Source: Mesorhizobium sp. LMG 17147 (GTDB taxonomy: Bacteria > Pseudomonadota > Alphaproteobacteria > Rhizobiales > Rhizobiaceae). Taken from it: a stretch of 64,000 nt of DNA. This document shows positions 26,339 to 35,165 of this stretch, one piece after another. The notes below the pieces were generated by a model, which worked only from the letters and a program-made list of their open reading frames with translations, did not search any database and had not been told where the DNA came from. Both the position numbers and the translations under genes were made by a program. The stretch is taken from positions 1 to 64,000 of the forward strand of contig NZ_JANCTC010000021.1 of NCBI RefSeq assembly GCF_024297145.1. Direction: 5' to 3'. Positions within the stretch are counted from its first letter, which is position 1, and each line of letters begins with the position of its first letter.

Positions 26339-28644
26339 TACCGTCTCCTGCCGCGGGAGCCTGGACGCGATTGCGACGCCCGGGCGCGGCCTTTGGCCTT
26401 GTGGAACGACCGTTTGGAGCCGGGCAGCGGCTTTGGCTCGGTCAGCATCTCGAAACGCATCGCGCCGGCCATCGGCGCCACCTCGATCAGGCGAACCTCG
26501 ACGCGATCAGCAAGCTGATAGCCCTTGCCGGTGCGTTCTCCGAAAAGCGATCGAGCAGTTTCGTCGTATATATAGTAGTCGCCGCCCAGGGTTGAAACCG
26601 GAATGAAGCCATCCGCGCCATACTGCGGCAATTGGACAAACAGGCCCGATTTGGTGACGCCCGAGATGCGGGCGTCGAAGCGGTCGTCGATGCGCTCGGC
26701 GAGATAGGCGGCGATCAGGCGGTCGACCGTGTCGCGCTCGGCGGCCATCGCGCGCCGCTCGGTCGCCGAAATCAGCGCCGAGACCTCTTCCAGCCGCTCC
26801 GCCTCGTCCTGCGTCAGGCCCCCCGGACCAAGGCCGAGTGCGGCAATCAGCCCACGATGCACGATCAGGTCGGCATAGCGACGGATCGGCGAGGTGAAAT
26901 GCGCGTAGCGCTTCAGGTTGAGGCCGAAATGGCCGATATTGGCGGGCGAATATTCGGCCTGGCTCTGCGAGCGCAGCACCACTTCGTTGACCAATCCCTC
27001 ATTGTCGGCGCCGCGCACGCGAGCGAGGATGCCGTTGAACTGGTTCGGCCGCATCTGCGCGCCGCGCGCCAGCGACAGGCCGAGCGTCTGCAGGAATTCA
27101 CGCAGCGATTCCTGCTTGGCAAGCGAAGGCGCATCGTGGATGCGGTAGACCAGCGCCTGCCGCTTCGCCTCGAGTGTCTCGGCGGCGGCGACATTGGCCT
27201 GGATCATGAACTCTTCGATCAGCTTGTGCGCGTCGAGCCGCTCCGGCACGACGACCTTGTCGACGGTGCCGTCCTGCTTGAGCAGGATCTTGCGCTCGGG
27301 CAGATCGAGTTCAAGCGGCTGGCGCGTGTCGCGGCCGCGCTTCAGGATCGTGTAGGCGTCCCATAGCGGCTTCAGCACCGCATCGAGGATCGGGCCAGTC
27401 GTGTCGTCCGGTGCGCCGTCGATCGCCGCTTGCGCCTGCTGATAAGCGAGTTTCGCCGCCGACTTCATCATGACGCGATGGAACGAGTGTCTGAGTTTGT
27501 GGCCATCGGCCGAGAAAGTCATCCGCACCGCTATCGCCGGACGATCCTGGCCCTCGCGCAGTGAACAGAGGTCGTTCGAGATGCGCTCCGGCAGCATCGG
27601 CACGACGCGGTCGGGGAAATAGACAGAATTGCCGCGCTTCAGCGCTTCGCGATCGAGCGCCGTGCCATAGCGCACGTATGCAGCGACATCGGCAATGGCG
27701 ACGGTGACAACCACGCCGCCGGCGTTCTTCTCGTCGGTGTCGGGCATGGCGAACACCGCGTCATCATGATCCTTGGCGTCGGCCGGATCGATGGTGAGCA
27801 GCGGCAGCTCGCGCCAATCCTCGCGGCCGGCAAGCGTCGCCGGCTTGACCGCCTCCGCCTCGGCGATGACGTCGGCGGGAAAAATATGCGGAATGTCGTG
27901 TGCGTGAATGGCGATCATCGAGACCGCCTTTTCGCTAGTCAGCGAGCCCAACACCGCCAGAACCTTGGCTCTCGGCAGCCCGTAGCGGGAGGCCCGCGCC
28001 GGCTCGACCTCGACCAGGTCGCCGTTCTTGGCGCCGTTCTGGAATTCCTTGTCGACGACCAGCTCCGGTTGGCGCCTTTCCACCGGCTCGATGCGGAACG
28101 TGCCGTCCTTCAGCACGCGAAAAACGCCGAGAACCGCATCGGTGCGCTTCTCGAATATCTTCATAACCCGGCCGGTATAGGCGGGGCCTGCCGGGTCGTC
28201 GGTCGGAAAGGTCTTGGCCAGCACGCGGTCGCCGATACCAGGCGTCGGCCCATTGCCGCCGCGCGACACGCGGATCGCTATGACCGGAGGTTCGCCATTG
28301 CCGATCGCTTCGGTCGGGTGCGCCAGCAGCACACCGTCGGCGTCACGGCCGAAGATGTCGAGCACCGCGACGTGGGGCAGGGCGCCGACACGGGCGAGCC
28401 GCTTGCGCTCCTTGGTCAGCAGGCCTTCATCCTGCAGGTCGCGCAAGACGTCCTTCAGCCAGATACGGTCTTCGCCGCGTAGCGCAAACGCCTTGGCGAT
28501 GTCGCGTTTTCCGGCGCGGTCCGGATTTTCGGCGATGTAACGCAGTATCTCGTCGCGTGACGGCCGGTAATTGTCCCTGACCTTGGCGCGGGTATCGGCG
28601 GTGCGCAGATCGCCGTGGCTTCTTCCGGAGACTTTGCGCGCCAA
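26338..28644 (-). CDS. rnr: ribonuclease R (3'-5' exoribonuclease)
   Basis: 768 aa. An N-terminal winged-helix and cold-shock region is followed by the RNB catalytic domain, with active-site aspartates in TIDPADAKDHDDAVF (about residues 277-292) and the conserved HFTSPIRRYADLIVHR. An S1 RNA-binding domain (DARISGVTKSGLFVQLP) and a basic C-terminus (KAKGRARASQSRPGSRGRRR) follow. It degrades structured RNA processively and helps trans-translation quality control. The likely start is a TTG at 28644, six bases after the topA stop, preceded by GGGATAGGACGGG. Confidence 0.94.
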   Translation of the reverse strand: MARKVSGRSHGDLRTADTRAKVRDNYRPSRDEILRYIAENPDRAGKRDIAKAFALRGEDRIWLKDVLRDLQDEGLLTKERKRLARVGALPHVAVLDIFGRDADGVLLAHPTEAIGNGEPPVIAIRVSRGGNGPTPGIGDRVLAKTFPTDDPAGPAYTGRVMKIFEKRTDAVLGVFRVLKDGTFRIEPVERRQPELVVDKEFQNGAKNGDLVEVEPARASRYGLPRAKVLAVLGSLTSEKAVSMIAIHAHDIPHIFPADVIAEAEAVKPATLAGREDWRELPLLTIDPADAKDHDDAVFAMPDTDEKNAGGVVVTVAIADVAAYVRYGTALDREALKRGNSVYFPDRVVPMLPERISNDLCSLREGQDRPAIAVRMTFSADGHKLRHSFHRVMMKSAAKLAYQQAQAAIDGAPDDTTGPILDAVLKPLWDAYTILKRGRDTRQPLELDLPERKILLKQDGTVDKVVVPERLDAHKLIEEFMIQANVAAAETLEAKRQALVYRIHDAPSLAKQESLREFLQTLGLSLARGAQMRPNQFNGILARVRGADNEGLVNEVVLRSQSQAEYSPANIGHFGLNLKRYAHFTSPIRRYADLIVHRGLIAALGLGPGGLTQDEAERLEEVSALISATERRAMAAERDTVDRLIAAYLAERIDDRFDARISGVTKSGLFVQLPQYGADGFIPVSTLGGDYYIYDETARSLFGERTGKGYQLADRVEVRLIEVAPMAGAMRFEMLTEPKPLPGSKRSFHKAKGRARASQSRPGSRGRRR

Positions 28645-28650
28645 CCCGTC

Positions 28651-31266
28651 CTATCCCTTTTTCCTGGCCGCCGGTTTTTTGGCTGCAGCCGGTTTCTTGG
28701 CAGGCGCGGCCGCTTTGCGGAAGGGCTTCCTGGCGCCATTGCCGCCCTTGGCTTCCTTTTCCGCAATGAGCGCCACGGCATCGTCGATCGTCACCGATTG
28801 CGGATCCTTGCCCTTCGGCAGCGTCGCATTGACCTTGCCGAAATTCACATAAGGCCCGTATTTGCCGTCGCGCACGACGATCTTGCCGCCGCCGGAAGGA
28901 TGCTCGCCAAGTTCCTTGAGCGCAGCGGCTGTGCCGCCATTGCGGCCGCCTTTGCTCTTCAATTGCTTCTCGGCGATCACCGAGACGGCGCGATTGAGGC
29001 CGATCGAGAACACGTCCTCGATGCTGTCGAGATTGGCGTAGGTGCCGTCATGCAGCACGAACGGCCCGTAGCGCCCCAGCCCGGCCGAAATCATCTTGCC
29101 GGATTCCGGATGCTTGCCGACGTCGCGCGGCAGCGACAACAAGGCGAGCGCCTTTTCATGATCGATCGAATCGGCAGTCCAGCCCTTGGGCAGGCTGGAG
29201 CGCTTGGCATCCTTGCCGTCGCCGCGCTGGATATAGGGGCCGAACCGGCCATTGCGCAGCGTGATCTCCTCGGCGGTATAGGGGTCCTTGCCGAGCAATT
29301 TGGTGCCGTCTTCGCCACCGCCGTTCTCGCCATTGGGATTGGCGGCGTCGCCAAGCTGGCGGGTGAAGGAGCATTCGGGATAGTTCGAACAGCCGACGAA
29401 GGCGCCGAACTTGCCGAGCTTCAGCGACAGGTTGCCGGTGCCGCATTTCGGACAGATGCGCGGGTTCGAACCGTCTTCGCGCGCGGGAAACACCAGCGGC
29501 GCCAGTTCCTCGTTCAACGCATCGAGGACGTCGGTGACCCGCAGCTCCTTGATGTCGGCGACGGCGCCGGAAAAATCCTTCCAGAAATCGCGCAGCACGT
29601 CCTTCCAGGCGAGCTTGCCGTCGGAGATTTCATCGAGTTTCTCCTCGAGCGATGCGGTGAAGTCGTACTCGACATAACGCTCGAAGAAGCTTTCGAGGAA
29701 GGCTGACAATAGCCGGCCCTTGGCCTGTGGCACCAGCTTGCGCTTGTCGATGGTGACGTAATCGCGATCCTCGAGCGTCTTCAGGATCGCCGTATAGGTC
29801 GACGGCCGGCCGATGCCCAGCTCTTCCAGCTTCTTGATCAGCGAAGCTTCCGAATAACGCGGCGGCGGCTCGGTGGTGTGCTGGGTGGCGTTGATCGCCT
29901 CGCGTGTGAGCTGCTCGCCGGCACGGATCTCGGGCAGGCGGCGGCTTTCCTCGTCTTCCGAATCTTCTTCCTTTTGCTCGATGTAGGCAGCAAGGAAGCC
30001 GTCGAAGCGAACAACGGAGCCGACAGCACGAAGCTCGGCGGTACGCGAACCGTTGATGGCCTCGATCTCGACCGTGGTGCGCTCTATCTCGGCCGGCTGC
30101 ATCTGGCTGGCGATGGCGCGTTTCCAGATCATCTCGTAAAGCCGCGCCTGGTCGGGGTCGAGATACTGCCTGACGGAAGCCGGCGTGCGCATGAAATCGG
30201 TCGGACGGATCGCTTCGTGCGCCTCCTGGGCATTCTTGGCCTTGGCGGAATAGTAGCGCGGCTTTTCAGGCAGGTATTTGGCACCGAATTCCTTGGCGAT
30301 CGCATCGCGTGCGGCAGAGATCGCCTCCGGTGCCATCTGCACGCCGTCGGTCCGCATATAGGTGATCAGGCCAGTGGTCTCACCGCCGATCTCCATGCCC
30401 TCATAGAGCCGCTGCGCCACCTGCATGGTGCGGTTGGCCGAAAAGCCGAGACCCGACGAGGCTGCCTGCTGCAGCGTCGAGGTGGTGAAGGGCGGCCCGG
30501 GATTGCGCTTGGTCGGCTTGGCTTCGACCGACGCCGCCTTGAAGCTGGCGCCTTCGAGCATCGCCTTGATGTCGTCGGCCTGCGCCTTGTTGGAAATGTC
30601 GAGCTTTTGCAGCTTCTTGCGCTCGAAGGCGGTCAGCCGCGCCTCGAAATTTTCCTTGCGTGGCGTGCCGAGAATGGCGGCGACCTGCCAGTATTCCTCG
30701 CGGATGAAGCGCTCGATTTCGGATTCGCGGTCGCAGACCAGACGCAGCGCCACCGACTGGACACGGCCGGCGGACCGGGCGCCGGGCAGTTTGCGCCACA
30801 GCACGGGCGACAGCGTGAAGCCGACCAGATAGTCGAGCGCACGGCGGGCGAGATAGGCATCGACCAGCGGCGCATCGATCTGGCGGGGATTGGCCATCGC
30901 CTCCAGCACCGACGCCTTGGTGATGGCGTTGAAGACGACGCGGCTGACCGGCTTGTCCTTCAGTGCTCGCTTTTGCTTCAGCACTTCCAGGACATGCCAG
31001 GAGATCGCTTCGCCCTCGCGGTCCGGATCGGTGGCGAGGATCAGCCCGTCGGCGTCCTTGACCGCCTTGGCGATATCGGCGAGACGCTTTCCAGACGCGG
31101 TGTCGACGGCCCAGGACATGGCAAAGTCCTCATCCGGACGCACCGAGCCGTCCTTGGCCGGCAGATCGCGGACATGGCCGAACGAAGCCAGAACCTTGTA
31201 GTTCTTGCCGAGGTACTTGTTGATTGTCTTCGCCTTGGCCGGCGATTCGACGACGACGACGTCCAT
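28651..31266 (-). CDS. topA: DNA topoisomerase I (type IA)
   Basis: 871 aa. The TOPRIM domain begins VVVVESPAKAKTI and has DPDREGEAISWH with metal-binding acids. The catalytic Tyr is about residue 303 in GLITYMRTDG. The C-terminus has one tetracysteine zinc ribbon (CPKCGTGNLSLKLGKFGAFV then CSNYPEC) and several GRYGPFV-type repeats that replace further zinc ribbons, ending in a Lys/Ala/Pro-rich tail (KKPAAAKKPAARKKG), typical of alphaproteobacterial TopA. It relaxes negative supercoils behind RNA polymerase. It heads the topA-rnr-DUF983 operon. Confidence 0.96.
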   Translation of the reverse strand: MDVVVVESPAKAKTINKYLGKNYKVLASFGHVRDLPAKDGSVRPDEDFAMSWAVDTASGKRLADIAKAVKDADGLILATDPDREGEAISWHVLEVLKQKRALKDKPVSRVVFNAITKASVLEAMANPRQIDAPLVDAYLARRALDYLVGFTLSPVLWRKLPGARSAGRVQSVALRLVCDRESEIERFIREEYWQVAAILGTPRKENFEARLTAFERKKLQKLDISNKAQADDIKAMLEGASFKAASVEAKPTKRNPGPPFTTSTLQQAASSGLGFSANRTMQVAQRLYEGMEIGGETTGLITYMRTDGVQMAPEAISAARDAIAKEFGAKYLPEKPRYYSAKAKNAQEAHEAIRPTDFMRTPASVRQYLDPDQARLYEMIWKRAIASQMQPAEIERTTVEIEAINGSRTAELRAVGSVVRFDGFLAAYIEQKEEDSEDEESRRLPEIRAGEQLTREAINATQHTTEPPPRYSEASLIKKLEELGIGRPSTYTAILKTLEDRDYVTIDKRKLVPQAKGRLLSAFLESFFERYVEYDFTASLEEKLDEISDGKLAWKDVLRDFWKDFSGAVADIKELRVTDVLDALNEELAPLVFPAREDGSNPRICPKCGTGNLSLKLGKFGAFVGCSNYPECSFTRQLGDAANPNGENGGGEDGTKLLGKDPYTAEEITLRNGRFGPYIQRGDGKDAKRSSLPKGWTADSIDHEKALALLSLPRDVGKHPESGKMISAGLGRYGPFVLHDGTYANLDSIEDVFSIGLNRAVSVIAEKQLKSKGGRNGGTAAALKELGEHPSGGGKIVVRDGKYGPYVNFGKVNATLPKGKDPQSVTIDDAVALIAEKEAKGGNGARKPFRKAAAPAKKPAAAKKPAARKKG

Positions 31267-31712
31267 ACGGTCTCATATCAGTTGTGATGCGGCAGAAGAA
31301 TTCCGCTGCGCGCGACGAAATCTCGTTCAATGTGTCGCTCACATGGCCGCGCTTTTGCATCCGGTCAAGGCCAAGCAGTCAAAATGCGGCCCTGCACCGA
31401 ATGCGCAACCCAACGGCGCGCCATGCGATTTCCGCAATCCTGGACAAGGGAAATGAGCAGCCTATCGCTGGACAAACCCGGCAATTGATCCTGGAGAACG
31501 GGACAAATTCTCCCGCGGATATAAGAGAAACATCGAGCACGCGCCAGCCCCGCTTGAACAGATGCTGTGACGCGCGCAATCAGTAGCCCGGCATTTGCCC
31601 GGATAGTTGCAAGGAATTGGCGTGCTGAAAAGTTGGCCGCCGGGGCGGTTGGGTCAAGCTCCCAGCGACCAGCCGTGTTACCGCCTGTTACAGCGGATCA
31701 GAAGCTCAAGGC
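31267..31712. other. intergenic region upstream of topA
   Basis: 446 bases between the divergently oriented 5' end of topA and the 3' end of the COG4315 gene. The leftmost part must hold the topA promoter. I see no convincing gene, RNA or repeat in the remainder. Composition is somewhat less GC-rich than the genes around it. Confidence 0.5.
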
Positions 31713-32090
31713 TTAGTCGGCCTTGGCGATATGCCAGACGCCGCCGACGCCCTCGCCGGTGACGTCGCCGGCCTTCTTGTCCTTGATGAACGTGTAGAGC
31801 GGCTTGCCTTCGTAGGCCCACATCCTGGTGCCGTCGGTGCGGTCGACGATCGTCCATTCGCCCTCGGCCTTGGCGTTGGCGTCAGCCTTCAGCGGCGGCC
31901 AATTGGCGGCGCATTTGTCGTAACAGTTCGACTTGCCGGCCTCGTCCTTGTCGTAGGTGTAGAGCGTCATGCCGCTGGCGTCGGTGTAGATCTTGGTGCC
32001 GCCGACCTCCGCTTCCTTCCACGCCTCGGCGGCGAAGGATCCGGCAGTGCCGAGCAAAAGCGCCGCCATGCCAATTGCGATCGTTTTCAT
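31713..32090 (-). CDS. secreted COG4315 repeat protein (PF03640 type)
   Basis: 125 aa. Signal peptide MKTIAIGMAALLLGTAGSFA, then two copies of the short repeat typical of this family: YTDASGMTLYTYDKDEAGKS and MWAYEGKPLYTFIKDKKAGD. CYDKCAANWPPL lies between them. Proteins of this family are periplasmic or lipoproteins of unknown function, often near cytochrome or copper genes. The two Cys could form a disulfide or bind heme or metal (inference). It is divergent from ccdA, 205 nt away. Confidence 0.86.
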   Translation of the reverse strand: MKTIAIGMAALLLGTAGSFAAEAWKEAEVGGTKIYTDASGMTLYTYDKDEAGKSNCYDKCAANWPPLKADANAKAEGEWTIVDRTDGTRMWAYEGKPLYTFIKDKKAGDVTGEGVGGVWHIAKAD

Positions 32091-32295
32091 GGACCTCTCC
32101 CTGAATGTTCGAAAAGCGCGCGGAGCCGCGGCTTCTTCTGATCAACGCTGCTTGGCTGCCCTTTCTTCCCGCGCTGTTCTCCATTGAACCAGGCGAGGGC
32201 GTCGACTTGCTACCCAATGTGATGGGGCCACGCGATGGTGATTGGCGGACGGCTGTTGTCGCGGCTATATGCTGCGCAGTCATCGGGAGACGGAA

Positions 32296-33042
32296 ATGGC
32301 GTTGGACGTCGGCTATGTCAGTGCGATCGGGGCGGGAGCAATTTCGTTCCTGTCCCCCTGCGTGCTGCCACTGGTGCCGCCTTACCTGTGCTATATGGCC
32401 GGCGTGTCCGTCGACGATTTCCGCGGCGAAGCCGGCATTACGGCAAAGGCCGGTGCGCGAGGCGCGCTGGTTAATTCCTCCATCGCCTTCGTGCTCGGCT
32501 TCTCGACCGTCTTCGTCGCACTCGGCGCTGGCGCCTCGACCATCGGCCATTTGTTACGGGTCTGGCAGGAGCCGCTGGCAATGGTGGCCGGTGTGCTGAT
32601 CATCCTGATGGGGCTGAATTTCCTCGGCGTACTGCGTATCCCTTTGCTTTCACGCGAGGCGCGCTTCCAGTCGCAAGGCAAGCCGGCCAGCCTGATCGCC
32701 GCTTACGTCATGGGCTTGGCCTTCGCCTTTGGCTGGACACCCTGTATCGGCCCGGTGCTGGGGCCGATCCTGACGCTTGCCGGCGGCCGCGAGACGGTGG
32801 GCGAGGGCGCGCTGCTGCTTGCCGCCTACTCGCTCGGCCTCGGTATTCCGTTCCTGATCGCTGCGCTGTTTTCCGGCGCCTTCATGCGCTTTCTCTCGAA
32901 ATTCCGCGTCCATCTCGGCCGCGTCGAAAAAGCCATCGGCGCGCTGCTGGTGGTCGCCGGCGTGTTTTTCCTGACCGGCGGCGTGCAGACGATGTCATAT
33001 TGGCTGCTCGAGAATTTTCCGGTGCTGGGGCAATTGGGCTAG
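32296..33042 (+). CDS. ccdA: cytochrome c biogenesis protein CcdA (thiol-disulfide transporter)
   Basis: 248 aa with six predicted helices. The reactive cysteines lie in FLSPCVLPLVPPY (helix 1) and FGWTPCIGPVLG (helix 4), the standard CcdA/DsbD-beta pair that moves electrons from cytosolic thioredoxin to periplasmic targets such as apocytochrome c. It is the short CcdA form, without fused thioredoxin domains. The ATG at 32296 has GGGAGACGGA upstream; a start at 32242 would add an untypical tail. Confidence 0.92.
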   Translation: MALDVGYVSAIGAGAISFLSPCVLPLVPPYLCYMAGVSVDDFRGEAGITAKAGARGALVNSSIAFVLGFSTVFVALGAGASTIGHLLRVWQEPLAMVAGVLIILMGLNFLGVLRIPLLSREARFQSQGKPASLIAAYVMGLAFAFGWTPCIGPVLGPILTLAGGRETVGEGALLLAAYSLGLGIPFLIAALFSGAFMRFLSKFRVHLGRVEKAIGALLVVAGVFFLTGGVQTMSYWLLENFPVLGQLG

Positions 33043-33065
33043 GTTTGTAGCCCGACGTGGTCTGT

Positions 33066-33959
33066 TCAGCCTTCGAAATAGCCCGGCTGGTCGATATCAG
33101 CGATCAGCCCAGGTCCGCTCGGCTGCCACCCCAGCAGCGCGCGAGTCCGTTCGCTCGAGGTCGGGACATCCATCGCCGCGAACATCGCGAACCAGCCAAA
33201 ATGATCGGCGGCTTCTTCGGCGGACTTGGCGACGATCGGCACGTTCAGGCGACGGCCTATCACGCCGGCGATGTCCTTGAACGGCACGCCTTCTTCGGCG
33301 ATCGCGTGATATCGCCCGCCACCGGCTCCATGCTCGAGCGCAAGCCGGTAGACGCGGGCGGCATCGAACCGATGCACGGCAGGCCAGCGATTGAGCCCTT
33401 CGCCGATATAGGCCGACACGCCCTTCCTGCGAGCGAGGTCGATGAGAATAGGAACAAAGGCGTGGTCGCCCTGGCCATGGACCGACGGAGGAAGGCGGAC
33501 AACCGATGCGCGCACCCCGCGTGCCGCCAGCGCGGCGGCTGTCGCTTCGGAGGCGCGGGGATAGGAAGCGGACGAGGGGACAGGCGCATCTTGCTCCGTC
33601 GCGATACGGGCCCGCGCCTGGAGCGCGGTCCCCGAGGTGACGAGCAGGAGGCGCTCGGAGCCTTCGAGCGCTCCGCCCATCACCTCGATGGCACGCCGGT
33701 CCATCTCGCAGTTTTGCGCGAACTTCGAGAAGTCATGGTTGAACCCGGTGTGGATAACCGCATCGGCGGCTGCCGCGCCCCTGCGCAGGCTCTCCACGTC
33801 TTCGAGGTCGCCTCGATGCACCTCGGCTCCAGTGGCGGCGAGCGACTTGGCCGACGCCTCCGAGCGGGCGAGGCCGAGCACCTGATGGCCGGCGCCGATG
33901 AGTTCTTGAACGATGGCAGAACCGACGAATCCGGTCGCTCCGGTAACGAAAACACGCAT
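33066..33959 (-). CDS. NAD(P)-dependent epimerase/dehydratase-like (extended SDR)
   Basis: 297 aa. A Rossmann start MRVFVTGATGFVGSAIVQEL and DLEDVESL place it in the extended/atypical SDR class. The catalytic Ser-Tyr-Lys set is not canonical: LLVTSGTAL is present, and SYPRASEATAAAL holds the place of YxxxK with K replaced, as in several atypical SDRs annotated as sugar epimerases or NAD(P)-binding proteins. The ATG at 33959 has AAGGA nine bases upstream. Divergent from the AraC-type regulator with a shared 128-bp region containing a candidate operator. Confidence 0.8.
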   Translation of the reverse strand: MRVFVTGATGFVGSAIVQELIGAGHQVLGLARSEASAKSLAATGAEVHRGDLEDVESLRRGAAAADAVIHTGFNHDFSKFAQNCEMDRRAIEVMGGALEGSERLLLVTSGTALQARARIATEQDAPVPSSASYPRASEATAAALAARGVRASVVRLPPSVHGQGDHAFVPILIDLARRKGVSAYIGEGLNRWPAVHRFDAARVYRLALEHGAGGGRYHAIAEEGVPFKDIAGVIGRRLNVPIVAKSAEEAADHFGWFAMFAAMDVPTSSERTRALLGWQPSGPGLIADIDQPGYFEG

Positions 33960-34032
33960 CACGACTTGTCCTTGTTCGTTTCTGACCACGACCATTTCGC
34001 GGCCCGGTGACGTCGTGATAGGCGCTTGAGGA

Positions 34033-34061
34033 AATACGATCTATGCGGTAAAGTCCGTATT
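34033..34061. promoter_or_regulatory. candidate AraC-type operator between epimerase and regulator
   Basis: AATACG and CGTATT form an inverted repeat separated by 17 nt in the divergent intergenic region (33960-34087). Its symmetry and position suit binding by the adjacent AraC-family protein, which often regulates the gene divergent to it. No experimental support. Confidence 0.45.
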
Positions 34062-34087
34062 ATCTTCGCAATCGTCCGGAATGACAC

Positions 34088-35035
34088 GTGGATCCTCTTT
34101 CAGATGTGCTCTCGCTGCTGAAGCCGCGAAACTATATGTCGGCCGGCTTCGATGCAGGTGGCGAATGGTCGATCCAGTTCCCCGACCAGCAGCAAAGCAT
34201 CAAGACCGGAGCGGTGGTCTCCGGCCGGTGCTGGCTGTCAGTAGAGGGCGTTGCCGACGCAGTGCGCCTTGACACGGGGGACTGCTTCCTGTTGCCGAGT
34301 GGGCGGCCTTTCCGCCTTGCAAGCGACATGAGTTTGTCGCCTGTTGAAGCCATCAAGATTTTTCCGCCTGCGCGAGCCGGCGGTGTCGTGACCCACAATG
34401 GCGGCGGTGATTTCTTTCTGGTCAGCAGCCGCTTCGCGCTTGGCGGCAATCATGCCGGCATCCTGTTGCGGATGCTGCCTGCCATTGTGCATATCCGCAA
34501 AGAGTCGGACACGTCGGCGCTGCGCTGGTCGGTGGAGCGGATGATGCAGGAGCTGCGCGAGCCACAACCGGGCGGCTTTCTGGTGATCCAGCACCTTGCT
34601 CACATGATGCTGGTTCAGGCGTTGCGGCTGCATCTTTCAGAAGGATTGAAAGGTGGCGTCGGCTGGCTCTTTGCCCTCTCGGACAAACAGATGGGCGCGG
34701 CGATCAGCGCCATGCACGACGATCCGGCGCATGGCTGGACGTTGCAGGAATTGGCGGAACGGGCCGGCATGTCGCGATCGACCTTTGCGCTCAGATTCAA
34801 GGAGACGGTCGGCGCGTCGCCGATGGACTATTTGACGCGCTGGCGAATGCTGCTGGCCGGGGATCGGCTGACGAATTCCAGCGATCCCGTCGCCGTCATC
34901 GCGCTGTCGCTCGGCTACGAATCCGAAAGCGCCTTCAGCACTGCTTTCAAGCGGGTCATGAACTGTTCGCCACGGCAATACGGCCGTGGCCGAGCCCCCA
35001 GCTTCGCATCACGCAACGAGGCGGAAGCCGCCTGA
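34088..35035 (+). CDS. AraC-family transcriptional regulator (cupin-type sensor)
   Basis: 315 aa. The N-terminal half is an AraC-binding-like cupin (VVSGRCWLSVEG, LDTGDCFLLPSGRPF). The C-terminal half has the double helix-turn-helix: WTLQELAERAGMSRSTFALRF and DPVAVIALSLGYESESAFSTAF, ending in SPRQYGRG. The start is GTG at 34088. Regulators of this type commonly control a divergent oxidoreductase; the facing epimerase-like gene is the natural target (inference from layout). Confidence 0.9.
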   Translation: MDPLSDVLSLLKPRNYMSAGFDAGGEWSIQFPDQQQSIKTGAVVSGRCWLSVEGVADAVRLDTGDCFLLPSGRPFRLASDMSLSPVEAIKIFPPARAGGVVTHNGGGDFFLVSSRFALGGNHAGILLRMLPAIVHIRKESDTSALRWSVERMMQELREPQPGGFLVIQHLAHMMLVQALRLHLSEGLKGGVGWLFALSDKQMGAAISAMHDDPAHGWTLQELAERAGMSRSTFALRFKETVGASPMDYLTRWRMLLAGDRLTNSSDPVAVIALSLGYESESAFSTAFKRVMNCSPRQYGRGRAPSFASRNEAEAA

Positions 35036-35165
35036 GCCGATCGGCCTGAGCGTGCCGCGGGTTGGAGGTTCCACCGTCTCACCGGAATTTAACCGCATTG
35101 GTGCAGCATGGCGCCGGTGCTACTAACGCTCCGATTCCAGATCCCTTTCAACGGTTGCTGTCCCC

